The notes: generated by a model from the letters alone, not told the origin. Shown: positions 33,348-44,948, numbered from the stretch's first letter. The stretch is 64,000 nucleotides of DNA from an uncultured Mycoplasma sp. (GCA_947039505.1 CAMQYZ010000004.1:62001-126000), one strand, 5' to 3'. Numbers and translations: made by a program.

Positions 33348-34232
33348 ATGGGATTATATTTAGGTATTGCAACTATTTTTAGTATTATGACTATTTTATT
33401 TTTCAACAATTTTTTTGATAAAGTTTTTAATAATTATTATGCAATGTCTATTTTAGGAATAGTGTTTTTTATTTATTTTTGAGTGATTAGATATCAAGAA
33501 GATGTGATGAACCTAATAAACGGAACATCTTTAATTAATGGAGAATATAACAGTTCTTTAGACAACAATACCACTAATATTAAAATTTCTAAAGTTTTTT
33601 TGTTGGATCTTTGTCCTTTTGTTGCAATATTATTTTCTATTTTATTAACATTTGATAGACAAAGAAATGTTTTGAAAATTATTGCTCCTTACGCTTTTTT
33701 CGGAGGTGCCATAACTATTTTCGGACAAATAATGTGAGAAGGTGTAGGTACTGCTAATAATAATTTCTATACCGTTACAAATGGATGAGATTTTATATTT
33801 GGTAATGAAGCATATTTTTTAATGCATTATTTTACATTAGTTACTTCTTTGATTATCATTATGAATTCAAAAGGTTTTGGTTTAAGTAGTTTCATTTATG
33901 TTGTTATTTTTCCACTTTCTTATTTTGCATATATTATGATTTTTGTTACTCAATTCGGAGTTACAAGAAATGCGACAGGATTGGTTCAAGGAGATTGAGT
34001 AGGAGGACAATATCAAATGGTTTGAGAAATTTTTGGAAAACTATCTTTTCCATATATTGTCGTTTTATGTTATTCTTTAGTTGCAATATATATATTTTCT
34101 ACTTTATTATTAAGAAATATCTTTATTTTTGACAACAAATGGAAGCATCCCAAAATGATTGTTTTCCCAAGAATTTCAATATCTATTAGAAGTTTTTTTA
34201 ATAAAGTTAATAAGTTAATTTTAAGTATATAA
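33348..34232 (+). CDS. Multi-pass membrane protein of unknown function
   Basis: A 294-residue protein with about six or seven hydrophobic segments, a polar loop near residues 45-80 rich in Asn, and conserved-looking aromatic and His positions in the middle (FGQIMWEGVG, LMHYFTLVTS). The layout recalls mollicute DUF5378 and YwaF-type membrane proteins, but I cannot confirm this. TGA-Trp codons are frequent. An AAGGA site lies 10-14 bases before the ATG, inside the upstream hairpin. The stop codon overlaps the -10 box of truB. Neighbours suggest it belongs to the same accessory cluster. Confidence 0.7.
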
Positions 34233-34233
34233 T
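34228..34233 (+). promoter_or_regulatory. Promoter -10 box for leaderless truB
   Basis: TATAAT ends seven bases before the truB ATG and overlaps the stop codon of the preceding gene. Confidence 0.65.
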
Positions 34234-34240
34234 TTTTATT

Positions 34241-35068
34241 ATGTTTAAACTAATATACAAGGAAAAGGGCATCTCTAGTTTCAAAGCAATTTCTAACTTT
34301 TCTAGAGAAAATGGAATCAAAAAAATTGGTCATACAGGCACATTAGACCCTCTAGCAACAGGTTTGTTATTGGTTGCTACAGATGATGACACCAAATTAA
34401 TTGAATATATTACAAATAAAGACAAAACGTACATTGCAGAAGCTACATTTAACATCGAAACCGACACCTATGATGGAGAGGGAAAAATCATCAATACATA
34501 TAACAAAGAAATTACTTTGGAAATGATAAAGCAAATTATTCCTAACTTTATTGGAAAAATAACCCAAATTCCGCCTATTTTTTCTGCAAAAAAAATAAAT
34601 GGCAAAAGAGCTTATGAATTGGCGAGAAATAACAAAGATGTGAGTCTGCCACCATCTAAAGTGGAAATTTATAAATTAGAAATCATTTCTTTTTCAAATA
34701 ATAAATTAATATTTGAAGTTGAAGTTTCAAATGGCACTTATATTAGATCTCTAATTCATGACATAGGTAAAAGTTTGGGAACTGGCGCTTTTATGTCAGA
34801 ATTAGAAAGAACAAGAATTCATGGTTTAGATAAAAATAATATTGAAATAAATTTTAAACAATTGATTGATTTGCCATTTATTGAAATAGACCAAGATATT
34901 ACAACCAGTTTATTAAATGGCAAACCAACGTTTATAAAAGAAGAAAACAATAAATATGGAATAATTTCTAAATTTAATAATGATATTATTGGTATTATTG
35001 AAATAATAGACCAGGAAGTTGTCAAAAGAAAATTATTTGGTAATAAGTTAGGAAAAAATAATGTATAA
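34241..35068 (+). CDS. truB: tRNA pseudouridine-55 synthase TruB
   Basis: TruB makes pseudouridine 55 in the T-loop of tRNAs. The 275-residue protein has the catalytic Asp in HTGTLDPLATGLL (Asp 36), the second motif KTYIAEATF, and VSNGTYIRSLIHDIG. Residues 1-20 (KGISSFKAI) are the usual N-terminal block. A likely leaderless start comes from the TATAAT seven bases upstream. The next gene starts inside its last codons (8-base overlap), so truB, a HAD phosphatase and ribF probably form one operon ahead of rpsO. Confidence 0.95.
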   Translation: MFKLIYKEKGISSFKAISNFSRENGIKKIGHTGTLDPLATGLLLVATDDDTKLIEYITNKDKTYIAEATFNIETDTYDGEGKIINTYNKEITLEMIKQIIPNFIGKITQIPPIFSAKKINGKRAYELARNNKDVSLPPSKVEIYKLEIISFSNNKLIFEVEVSNGTYIRSLIHDIGKSLGTGAFMSELERTRIHGLDKNNIEINFKQLIDLPFIEIDQDITTSLLNGKPTFIKEENNKYGIISKFNNDIIGIIEIIDQEVVKRKLFGNKLGKNNV

Positions 35069-35879
35069 AATGATTGTATTTGATATTGATGGAACATTAA
35101 TAAAATATAAAGGAGCTGCTTTTTCATTTGATGAACATGTTTTAAAAACTTTTCGTCTATTAAAAAAAAATAACTATATTGTTGTTTTAGCTTCAGGTAG
35201 AGATCATGTTTCTATTGGGTCTTTACATTTGTCGGAAAATATTGATTATTTTATTGGTGCAAACGGCTCTTTTATATATGATACAAAATTAAAGAAAAAT
35301 ATTTGAAGTACAAAACTTTGTATAAATGATTTTTTAAGTTATAAAGAACAAATTTTAGATAAACATATTGGTGAAATAAATAATGTTATTTTAAGTGATG
35401 ATAAAAACATCTTTGTTTATTCATATGATCAAATTAAAAAACATTGATTTTGAAAAGATTTTTATAGTAAATTTAAACCATTTGATTCTCATACTACAGA
35501 TTTAAATTTAGACCAATTTCATTTGATAACAATTAATTGTTTAAATAAAAAAATAATAAATATTTCAAAAGATTTTTTTGAAAATGGTAATTCAACTTTA
35601 TCAGTTCAAGCATTTTGAAATAATGGTTTTTTTGTTTCTGAAAAAAATTTGAATAAAGCTATAACAATGGAAAGATTAGCTAGTATTTTAAATTTTACCA
35701 ACGATCAAATTATTGCATTTGGAGATGGAGAAAATGATATTCAAATGATTCAAACAGCAGGTATGGGAATAGCTATGGAAAATGCAATTCAAGAATTAAA
35801 AACAATTGCTAATGATATTGCAAGAGACGTTGAAGATAATGGAACATATCACAAACTAAAAGAAATGGGAATTATCTAA
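35061..35879 (+). CDS. Cof-type HAD-superfamily phosphatase
   Basis: A 272-residue cytoplasmic phosphatase. HAD motif I is FDIDGTL (Asp 8 and Asp 10), motif II is near VLASGR, and motif III/IV is AFGDGENDIQMIQTAGMGIAM close to the C-terminus; the type IIB cap lies between. Members act on sugar phosphates or flavin mononucleotide. Its place directly before ribF, sharing adjacent stop and start codons, allows a role in flavin metabolism, but this is only context. TGA-Trp codons join two pieces. Confidence 0.93.
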
Positions 35880-36719
35880 ATGGAAATTTATAACTTTGAT
35901 TATAAAGTTGAACTCGCAAATGAGATATTTCAAAATAAATCTACACTTATGATTGGCAAATTTGATATTTTTCATCAAGGACATAAGGAGCTTCTAGGCA
36001 AAGCCAAAGAAATTTCTAAAATTAACAAAATTGGAATAACTTTGTTTAACATCAAAGAAAAAGAAATTATCACAACACTTGAAAATAGATTAATTAATCT
36101 TGCAGAAATTGGTTTTGATTTTGTTGTAATTATTGATTTTGATTTTGATTTTAAATCTTTACAAGCAAAAGATTTTATTGATCACACCATCAAAAAATAT
36201 AAAGTGGAAAATTTTGTAGTCGGACAGGATTTTAGATTTGGACAAAATAGAATGTGAGGCGCAAAAGATTTAAAAAATTATTTTGAAAACACTTTTATAT
36301 GTGAAACAAAAAAGATTAATAACATCAAAGTTTCTTCTTCTTCAATAAAAGAAATGATTTCAACAGGTGAAATTAAATTAATAAATGAACTGTTGTTAAC
36401 TAAATATAATCCAAAAATTCAATATAGTGAAAGTAAAATGATTTGGCCGAACAACTTAATAAAACCACATAGTGGAATTTATTTCATTAAAATAGCAATA
36501 GATGATTATTGACATCATGGTTTACTATTAATTTCTATGAAAAATGATGATCAAATTTTATTACTAAACTATGAATCAGATTTGATTGATAACTTTTATA
36601 CAATCCAAGTTATTCAAGAATCAAGAATAATTATAAATTCAAGATTTAACAAAATTATAGAAGAAGATAAAAAAAATTGTATTGAATTTTTTTATCATTT
36701 GCAAAAAAACAATATATAA
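35880..36719 (+). CDS. ribF: RibF-type FAD synthetase with a degenerate kinase domain
   Basis: RibF normally converts riboflavin to FMN and FMN to FAD. The N-terminal adenylyltransferase half is recognisable: MIGKFDIFHQGHKELL (the HxGH-type nucleotide site), then VVGQDFRFGQNR. The C-terminal half (about 185-279) has the length of a riboflavin kinase barrel and GIYFIKIA, but the hallmark PTAN motif is not visible. So FAD synthesis from FMN is supported, while riboflavin kinase activity is doubtful. The gene starts directly after the HAD stop codon. 279 residues. Confidence 0.85.
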
Positions 36720-36804
36720 TTTAAATTAACATTAAGGTCATTTTTGGTTATTATATTAAAATATAATTTGCTAAATTTAACGTGTTTATGAAGGGAAAAT
36801 CACT

Positions 36805-37071
36805 ATGGTTTCAAAAGAAAAAAAATTAGAACTTATTAAAGAATTTGGAGGAAGTGAAAAAAACTCTGGTTCAATTGAAGTTCAAATAGCCATCTTAACT
36901 GAAGATATTGAAAATTTAAAACCACACTTTTTAAAAAATAAAAAAGATTTACATTCAAAAAGAGGTTTTATTGCCAAAATTGAACAACGTAAAAAATATC
37001 TTGTTTATTTAAAAGAAAATAATTATGAAAGTTATTCATCACTAATTGGAAAACTAGGAATTAGAAAATAA
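36805..37071 (+). CDS. rpsO: Ribosomal protein S15
   Basis: An 88-residue small-subunit protein with the family pattern EFGGSEKNSGSIEVQIAILT, the loop LHSKRGF and RKKYLVYLKENN. A GAAGGGA site precedes the ATG, and a TATAAT box lies near 36760. Confidence 0.97.
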   Translation: MVSKEKKLELIKEFGGSEKNSGSIEVQIAILTEDIENLKPHFLKNKKDLHSKRGFIAKIEQRKKYLVYLKENNYESYSSLIGKLGIRK

Positions 37072-37079
37072 ATTTATTT

Positions 37080-38096
37080 ATGAAAATATTTAAAAATATT
37101 TTCTCGATGTTTAAACGAGATTCGGATTTTATAAAATCAGCAAATTACATAGTCACAAGCGACTATGATAAAAGTTATCTCGATCAAACAAAAATTAAAA
37201 AGATAAGTTTTTTTAAATGACTTTATCTTGCTTGTATTTTATGTGCCATTTCTATTTCGTTTGTTCCTTTGTTGGCTGGTGATTTGATAACCGGCAACAA
37301 AAATCTTTTATTATGACTAAATGTCATAATGTTTTTTGTTTTTTCTTTTGATTATATTCTTAGATGAGTAACATATAGTTTTAGAGCAAACCATCATTCC
37401 AAATTTCCTTTACTTTTTTTCCCCTTTACCGGAGTTTCTATAATAATGTTATTTGGAATACTGCCATCTTTCATTATATTATTTTTCCCACTTATTGAAA
37501 ACAACAGTGGAAATGAAGCATTAGAAAATTTTATTACAATATTGTCTTCTTTAGTTATTTTGCAATTAGGTAGATTAATTTTATTATTAAATGTAGTTCC
37601 TCCTTTTAGATTATTTACCAATATTTTTATCAAACAAAAGAAAATTCTAACATATGTTTTTGTATTCCTTATTTTAGTAACATTGTTATTTGCAGTAATT
37701 ATTTATAGAGCAGAAGTTGGTGTCAATGATAAAATTATCAATTATTGAGATTCTTATTACTTTACCGTTATAAGTATTTGTACCATAGGTTATGGAGACA
37801 TATCGCCAGTTACTGAATTAGGTAGAATAATGGTTATTGTTTTGGCCTTTGTAGGAGTGGCTATTTTCACTATACCTGGGGCAGTTATAGCTGGGGGTTT
37901 TCTTGAAGAAATTCAAAACAGAAAAGAAATAAAAGAAAAAAAATCTAAAGAAGAGGAGTTAAGTGGTGTTTCAGTTGTTGAAAAAACTATTTTAAAAAGT
38001 ATTGACGGTGTTAAAAAAGTTTCAAAAAAAGTCAAAACTAATAATGAGCTTGAACATAATAAAAAAACTTCTAAAAATACAAAAAATAAAAAATAA
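37080..38096 (+). CDS. Voltage-gated-type potassium channel
   Basis: A 338-residue channel with about six membrane helices (the first at about 47-65) followed by the pore loop SICTIGYGDISPVT, which contains the potassium selectivity filter TIGYGD. The sixth helix runs through VIVLAFVGVAIFTIPGAVIAG. The C-terminal 70 residues are highly charged (KEIKEKKSKEEE and a Lys/Asn tail). The S4 region has few regular arginines, so voltage sensing is uncertain. It starts eight bases after rpsO without a clear ribosome-binding site. With KtrAB the window encodes two potassium pathways. Confidence 0.9.
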
Positions 38097-38136
38097 CCAA
38101 ACCTTTTAATAATATAATGTATAAAAGAAGGTTTTT

Positions 38137-39378
38137 ATGTATTCAAAAATAATTTTAAAAGATAAAGAAATTGAAGTTGCAATTAATAGTGAACTACAAC
38201 GTCAAAAATCACACATTGAATTAATTGCTTCTGAAAATTATGTATCAAGCGATATTTTAAAAGCAACTGGATCAATTCTTACAAATAAATATGGAGAGGG
38301 TTATCCAGGTAGACGTTATTATGATGGTTGTCAAAACATTGATATTATTGAAACATTAGCAATTGAGCGTTTAAAAAAACTTTTTAATGCTGGTTTTGCA
38401 AATGTTCAAGCACATTCAGGTTCAAGTGCAAACGCTGCCGCTATTGCTGCATTAATTCCTAAAGGAGCAAAAATATTAGGAATGGGTCTTCCAGCTGGAG
38501 GTCATTTAACACACGGTTATAAAATTAACTTTTCAGGATATTTTTATGAAGCATATTCATATGATGTTAATGATGAAGGTTTGCTAGATTATGATCAAAT
38601 TATGAAATTAGCTCAAGAAATTAAACCTGACTTAATTATTTGTGGTGCATCTGCATATTCAAGAATCATTGAATTTAAAGAATTTAAAAAAATTGCTGAT
38701 GCTGTAGGTGCAAAGTTATTAGCAGATATTGCCCATATTGCTGGAGCAGTTGCCACAAACTTACACCCAACACCTTTTGGTTATGCAGATGTTGTGACAT
38801 CAACAACACACAAAACATTAAGGGGAGCCCGTGGAGGAATCATTATGACAAACGATGCTTCTATTGCCAAGAAAGTTGATAGTTGAATCTTTCCTGGTTA
38901 CCAAGGTGGACCCTTATTTCATGTTATTGCTGGAAAGGCAATTGCATTCAAGGAAGCCCTAGATCCTAGCTTTACTATATATCAAAAACAAATATTAAAT
39001 AATTCAATTGCTTTTGCAAATCAATTTATTAAATTGGGAGCCAAGATTGTTTCAGGCGGAACTGATAATCATCTTTTTACCATTGATGTTAAATCAACAT
39101 ATAATCTAACTGGAAAACTTGCTTCAGATCTTTTACAAGCAATTAATATTACAGTTAATAAAAACACAATTCCCAAAGAAACAGAATCACCTCAAGTAGC
39201 TAGCGGAATTAGAGTTGGTACACCCGCTATGACAACAAGAGGATTGAAAGAAAAGGATTTTGTAATTTTAGCAAACTTAATGCATGAATTACTATCTAAT
39301 CCAAATGATAAAATAACTCAAAAAAGAATCAAACAAAGTATTGATGCTTTAATAAATCAATTTGAATTGGAAAGATAA
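38137..39378 (+). CDS. glyA: Serine hydroxymethyltransferase
   Basis: GlyA interconverts serine and glycine and supplies one-carbon units on tetrahydrofolate, using pyridoxal phosphate. The 413-residue protein has [11 protein letters not shown] near the start, [16 protein letters not shown], and the cofactor lysine in [15 protein letters not shown] (Lys 226). A TGA-Trp lies shortly after it. The stop codon overlaps the hslO start (TAATG). Confidence 0.97.
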
Positions 39379-40208
39379 TGAAAGATTCATATACAAAAAC
39401 AATAATTAAAAATAATATTAGAATCTATTTAAGTGATTTTCAAAAAGTAACTCAAGATATTTTGAACATTCATAAATATACGCCGTTAGCGTCATTAATT
39501 TTAGCAAATGGAATTACCACTTTTGGAACTCTAGGATTTCTCTATGATATTGAAAAGGTTTCTATTTTAATAAAAACAAATGGTGCTATGAAAACATTTG
39601 CCTTAGAGTTTAAAGATGGCGCAATTAGAGCATTGCTCGGTGATGGAAGTGTTATTACAGAATATGATGACAATAAACTACACAATAATATTCCCTTAAT
39701 ATTAGGAATTGGTGATGAAGGAGTAATCAGAGTAAGTCGCTTCATTAAAGGAGTTCCTTATACTTCTGAAGTTCCAATTGCAAATGGAGATATGATTACC
39801 GATTTAGTTTATTATTTAAATAAATCAGATCAAATTTTTTCAGCAATTTTAAATGATGTTTGATTGAATGAAGATAATCATTTGCAAGTGGATAAAGCTA
39901 AATCTGTCTTATTTCAATTATTACCCAATCACACAGAAGAAGATGTTCTTTGAATTGAAAATCTAATTAAAGAAGTTAACTTCCAAAAAATAACTTTAGA
40001 AGATTATTTAAAAATAATTGATGGAAAAGAATTAATTGAAAATCCAATAATTGCTAAGTGTGATTGTACTTCTAAAAAAATGTTAAATGCAATTAATTTA
40101 TTATCACAAAATGAGAAAGAAGAAATGATTGATCAAGGCGAAGATATTGAAATAAAGTGTGATTTTTGTTTAAAATCACTTAAAGTTAAAGTGGAAAATA
40201 TCTTCTAA
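39378..40208 (+). CDS. hslO: Redox-regulated chaperone Hsp33
   Basis: Hsp33 is a holdase switched on by oxidation of a zinc-bound cysteine cluster. The 276-residue protein has the N-terminal domain with the LLGDGSVI and GEVPIANGDM-like stretches and a C-terminal zinc site with CDC and CDFC (about residues 231-233 and 262-265), the four cysteines of the redox switch. It starts one base inside the glyA stop. Two TGA-Trp codons are present. Confidence 0.94.
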
Positions 40209-40263
40209 TAGCACACTATTTATTGACTTATTAGGATGTATTTTCTTCAAAAAAACATTATTA

Positions 40264-40289
40264 TTCAAATTTGTTCAAAATAGTTCAAA
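40264..40289. promoter_or_regulatory. Three TTCAAA repeats at 10-bp spacing, candidate operator of the fructose operon
   Basis: TTCAAA occurs at 40264, 40274 and 40284, exactly one helical turn apart, directly before the TATAAT at 40295-40300. The array covers the -35 region of the promoter for the DeoR-type regulator and the fru genes, so a protein bound there would control the operon. Confidence 0.6.
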
Positions 40290-40316
40290 AATGTTATAAT
40301 TTCTATGGGAGATATA

Positions 40317-41054
40317 GTGAGTCAAAAGATTTTAGACACCATCAAAAAAATTATTCAAGAAAGAAATATTGTTAAACCAAAAGATCTAGAAAGTGAATTG
40401 AATTTAACGGTATCAACTTGTAGAAGATATTTAATGAAATTAGAAGAATCAGGATTTATAAAAAGAGAGTTTGGGGAAATTATTTATAATGATGAAAATT
40501 ATTATCAAATAGATAAAGACGCCAAAAATGAAATTCATAAAAACAAAAGCATCAAAAAAAAACTTGCCAAAAGAGGAGCTTATTTAGCCCAAAAATATGA
40601 AGTGATTTTTATAGATGCTAGTTCAACTAATTATTATTTATTTGAATATCTAGATAAAAATAAAATAATTTATACAAACTCATTGCTAAATGCAAGTTAT
40701 GCTATTAGTAATGGATTTACAAAAATAAATATTATTTCTGGATTAATAAAAAATCAAACAATGACCATCATTCCCACCAATACATTAGATTTAGAGAGAA
40801 TTAAATTCCCAATTTCTTTTATAGGTGTGAATGCTATTTCAAACAAACATGAATTAATGACAACTGAAATCAATGAAGGTATATCTAAAAAAATAATATC
40901 TGAACAAAGCGAGTTTGTAGTTATTATGGCCGAAAAAGAAAAATTTAAGCATTCAAGTGTTTTCAATTTTGCCACAACAACACACACTCTTGTAATCACA
41001 GATAAAGAAGATTGACCAGATAATGATAATTTTAACATTATGACTATAATATAA
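40317..41054 (+). CDS. DeoR-family transcriptional regulator of the fructose operon
   Basis: A 245-residue regulator. An N-terminal winged helix-turn-helix (about 17-50, LESELNLTVSTCRRYLMKLE) is followed by a DeoR sensor domain with the ISGLIKNQT and FIGVNAIS stretches. The family typically senses a sugar phosphate. It lies directly upstream of fruA, so fructose-1-phosphate is the likely signal. I chose GTG at 40317 because GGGAG lies five bases before it; an in-frame ATG at 40305 sits only four bases after the TATAAT and would be leaderless. A TGA-Trp lies near the C-terminus. Confidence 0.88.
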
Positions 41055-41067
41055 AATAAGGAATAAA

Positions 41068-43182
41068 ATGAAAATAGATAATTTTTTAAATGAAAAAGTT
41101 TTCTTTGTTGATTTAGAATTTAAAACAAAGAATGAAGCTTTAAAATACTTTTCATCAAAACTTGTTGAAAAGGGATTTGGTTCAGATGAAAAAAAGATAC
41201 TTGCTGCAGCCAAAGCGAGAGAAGAAGAATTTTCAACAGGAATAGGTAGTGAAATAGCCGTTCCTCATATCAGGATTCCTGAAATGAAAAAATCTGTTCT
41301 ATTATTTGCTAAAGTAAAACCAATGGATTGAGCATCAATGGATAATCAACCTATTAAATATATTTTTTACATTGCTTTAAATGATCAAGATAATGTTCAT
41401 ATTCAAATTCTATCTGAATTAAGTAAAAATCTAATGAATGATTCATTTTTGAAATCATTAGAATCCATCACTACTTTTAAAGAACTAATTAATCTTTTTA
41501 AAAATGCTAAACAAGAAGAAGAAATTGTTGAACAATATGACGGGGGTGATTATGATGTCGTTGGGATAACTGCTTGTCCCACCGGAATAGCACATACATA
41601 TATGGCTGCCGAGCAATTGAAGAAAAAAGCTGCCGAGATGGGTGTCAAAATTAAAATCGAGACACAAGGTACAGAAGGTGGAAGAAATGTTCTAACACCT
41701 GAAGAAATTAAAAACTCTAAAGGAGTTCTTTTAGCAATTGATAGAGCAATTGATTTGGATCGTTTTACACAACATCCTAATGTTATTGAAACTACTACAA
41801 GAAAAGTTATCAAGAATCCTGAACAGGAGATTAATAACATTCTTGATAAAAAAGGAGGGAAATTAACAAGCACTATTTCTTCCGGTGCCGGTGCAGATGA
41901 TTTAGCTGGATTTAATTTCAATAAGTTTGGAACTAGAGTTTTCAAAGCCATGCTTACTGGGGTTTCATATATGTTACCGTTTGTAATCTTTGGTGGAATT
42001 ATGATCGCTATTGCATTCATTATTGATATTCCGAATGCAGGTAGTCCTGATTTTGGTACAGTAAATGATGTTGCTTATTGATTTAAAACACTTGGAGGAA
42101 TTTCCTTTAATATGATGGTTCCGATGTTGGGAGCATATATTGCTTGGGCATTAGTCGGCAAGGCCGGCTTGTTACCTGGTTTTATAACAGGTTTCATTTC
42201 AGCTGGCGCTTTCCTTTTTAGAGGAGAAGGTTGATTTGGTACACCAGCATCTTCATCAGGTTTTTTCGGAGCTATTGGTGGAGGAATTCTTTCGGCAGTA
42301 TTAATAATTTTAATGATGAAATACATTGTTTCAAAAATGCCAAAAAGTTTAAATGGTATTATGCAAATATTAGTAGTTCCATTTTTAGGAACACTAATCA
42401 TTGCAGCTTTATTCTGAATAATAAATATTCCACTTTTATATTTAAATTGAGGATTTACTTTATTCTTAGATATATTCCAAGGAAATAATAATTTAGCAAT
42501 TATTTTAGGATTTATTGTTGGAATAATGATGGCTAGTGATATGGGTGGACCTATCAATAAAGCTGCTTATGTTTTTGCGACAGCAACATTAAGTGAAACT
42601 GCAGGTCAAGGAACATATGTTATGGCATCAGTAATGGCTGCAGGAATGGTTCCACCATTAGGAATAGCAATATCAACAGCACTAAACAAAAAACTTTGAA
42701 CAAAAGAAGAAAGAGAAGCTGGATTAGCAAATTGAATAATGGGAATAAGTTTTATCACAGAAGGGGCAATACCTTTTGCTGCTAAAAATCCAAAAGTAAT
42801 TATTCCGGCATCAATGATTGGAGCAAGTTTTGCAGGAATGTTAGCTGCTGCATTTGGAATTACCCTTGCAGCTCCGCACGGAGGAATATTTGTATTTGCA
42901 TTAGTTAAATCTACTTTATTTGCAAATGCTGGTATGTCAATTGGTTTAGGAATAACTCTTTATTTAATAGCAATAATTATTGGTTCAATAATCACCGCAA
43001 TTATGATTAATCTTTTAACTAAATTATTTAATAAAAATAAAGAAAACAAAAATCCAAAAATTAAATTAGAAAAAAAATTCATTTTCCATAAAAAAAATAA
43101 AAAAGAAAATATTAATAAAATAAATATTTTCAACAATAGAACAACAATTAAGGATAAAGTAAAATTATGTTTTATACAATAA
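41068..43182 (+). CDS. fruA: PTS fructose transporter, fused EIIA-EIIB-EIIC
   Basis: This membrane enzyme imports fructose and phosphorylates it to fructose-1-phosphate. The 704-residue protein has an EIIA domain with the phosphorylated His in AVPHIRIP (His 67), an EIIB domain with Cys in [17 protein letters not shown] (Cys 170), then a linker and EIIC with about ten helices. EIIC carries [12 protein letters not shown] and [11 protein letters not shown]. The last 50 residues are an unusually long, very basic Lys/Asn tail that overlaps fruK by 16 bases. An AAGGAATAAA site precedes the ATG. Confidence 0.96.
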
Positions 43183-44072
43183 CTTTTTCACCATCAATTG
43201 ATTTACTAATTGAAACAGATAACCAATTTGACAGAAATGGTTTGACAAGATATGAAAATTCTGATTTATTAGCTGGCGGAAAGGGCATTAATGCTTCTGT
43301 CATCTTAAATAGACTAGGATTTGAAACAACAGCGATAACATTTATGAATGGTGCCATATCAAACATGATCACTGAACAATTAGAAAAAGAGAAAGTCAAG
43401 CTAATTGCCATTCCAAGTGTAAATGAAACTAGAATCAATATTAAATTTAATAATCAAATTAATAACTTTGAATTAAATGGACCAGCATCAATAATAGATG
43501 CAAAAGCAGAGAATCAATTGATGAAATTAATTTCATCAATGACTGGAAATGATGTTGTTTTCATAATGGGTAGATCTAATATGACTTTAGTAGAAAGTAT
43601 CGTTAAAATATTAAGTGCCAATAATGTCAAATTTGTTCTTGATATTGACTCAAAAGAAATTATGAAATTATTGAAATACAAACCCTTCGTTATCAAACCT
43701 AATATTTTTGAATTAGCAACACTTATGGAAGTCAAAATAAAAACTGAAAAAGATATTATCAAGCACGGTAATAAATTGATTCAAATGGGATTGCAAAATT
43801 TGCTAGTATCTTGTGCAGATGAAGGTTCATATTTTATGAACAAAGAGAAGATATTAAAAATTGAAACTCCAAAATTAAAAATTATTAATTCATCAGGAGC
43901 AGGAGATAGTATGTTGGCAACATTTGTTGCCAAATATGTTGAATCAAACAATGTAGAGAAATCTTTCATTTTAAGTAATGCAGCCGGAATGGCAACAGTT
44001 AGTTCAAAATGACTAGGAACTTTGGAAATGATTGAAGATATAAAAGATTCTCTTAAAATAATTAAAATATAA
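43167..44072 (+). CDS. fruK: 1-phosphofructokinase
   Basis: FruK phosphorylates fructose-1-phosphate to fructose-1,6-bisphosphate for glycolysis. The 301-residue PfkB-family protein has an N-terminal block [12 protein letters not shown], the LAGGKGINASVILNRLG substrate site, and the catalytic SSGAGDSMLATFVA near the C-terminus. The start overlaps the end of fruA; a terminator follows. Confidence 0.95.
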
Positions 44073-44091
44073 AAATAATTTTATAATATAA

Positions 44092-44125
44092 AAAACAAGA
44101 AATTAAATTTCTTGTTTTATTTTTT
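44092..44125. terminator. Terminator between fruK and pnuC
   Basis: AAAACAAGAAA, five-base loop, TTTCTTGTTTT, then ATTTTTTT. It is an 11-bp hairpin usable from both sides and overlaps the last codons of the convergent pnuC. Confidence 0.85.
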
Positions 44126-44911
44126 TCATTTAATTATTCCAATTATAGAATTTACAATATATAAACTTCACATAACCAAATATAATATACTTGTTAGATC
44201 ACTTGTGTCTTTGATAATTAAAGTTATGTATATACCAACACTAACTATATTAACTAGAAGTCAAACATATCATTGTTCACGATAAAACTTAATCATCAAT
44301 ATCATTCCAAATATAGAAAGCAATGTAGAGGAAGAGTCCAATAGAGGACTTTTATCTCCTAAGTAATATAATCCAATTGCTAAACCAAAAATTAAAATTA
44401 GTAATGAGGGTATAATAATTATTCATTGCTTAAGAGAGAGTTTTTTTGACACTATATTTGCATGATTTAAATTGTTTATTGGTTCTGGACTATTTGAATT
44501 GTTTTCTTCTATTTGGTTTTTATGTTTTTTTCAAAGAAATCAACCCATAATGTTTGTGGGTAAATAATAAAATAAATTTAGCGCAAAATCACCATAAACA
44601 GTTAATAACAATGCTGCAATACTATAAAATACAACATGTAATGTTCCAAAAATAAAATTTATTCGTAATTTTCTAGTTGCTAAAAGATTAGATATAACAC
44701 CCGTTGTTGTAGCTACAATTGAAATTGAACTTGCAATTAATGCAATTTTATTATTAACTGTTAAAAAAATAATAGCAATATTCAAAATAATCAAAATAAT
44801 AACTTCGATTAACATCAATAAATATAATCACTTATTATTTTTTATTTCATGATTAATCTTATTTGCAAGTTCTTTTTTAGTGAAATTATTTTTATTTATT
44901 TTTGACAACAA
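44117..44911 (-). CDS. pnuC: PnuC-type nicotinamide riboside transporter
   Basis: PnuC proteins facilitate entry of nicotinamide riboside. The 264-residue product has seven to eight membrane helices, with the family features GVISNLLATRKLRINFIFG, YGDFALNLFYYLPTNIMGWFLWKK and WYVWLLVNIVSIGIYI. A hydrophilic loop of about 40 residues follows the half containing the KK motif. The start is a TTG six bases after an AGGAGA site. TGA-Trp codons are frequent. Together with pncB it points to NAD built wholly from salvaged precursors. Confidence 0.88.
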
Positions 44912-44948
44912 AACAATTCTCCTAACTTATTCTTAACATTCAAAATAT

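Noticed and set aside
36115..36152. GATTTT repeats in ribF as a phase-variation tract
   Set aside because: The unit is six bases, so slippage keeps the frame, and it encodes an ordinary Asp-Phe strand of a housekeeping enzyme.
41550..42557. Long minus-strand open frames opposite fruA
   Set aside because: They mirror the EIIB and EIIC domains, whose plus-strand translation is fully conserved.
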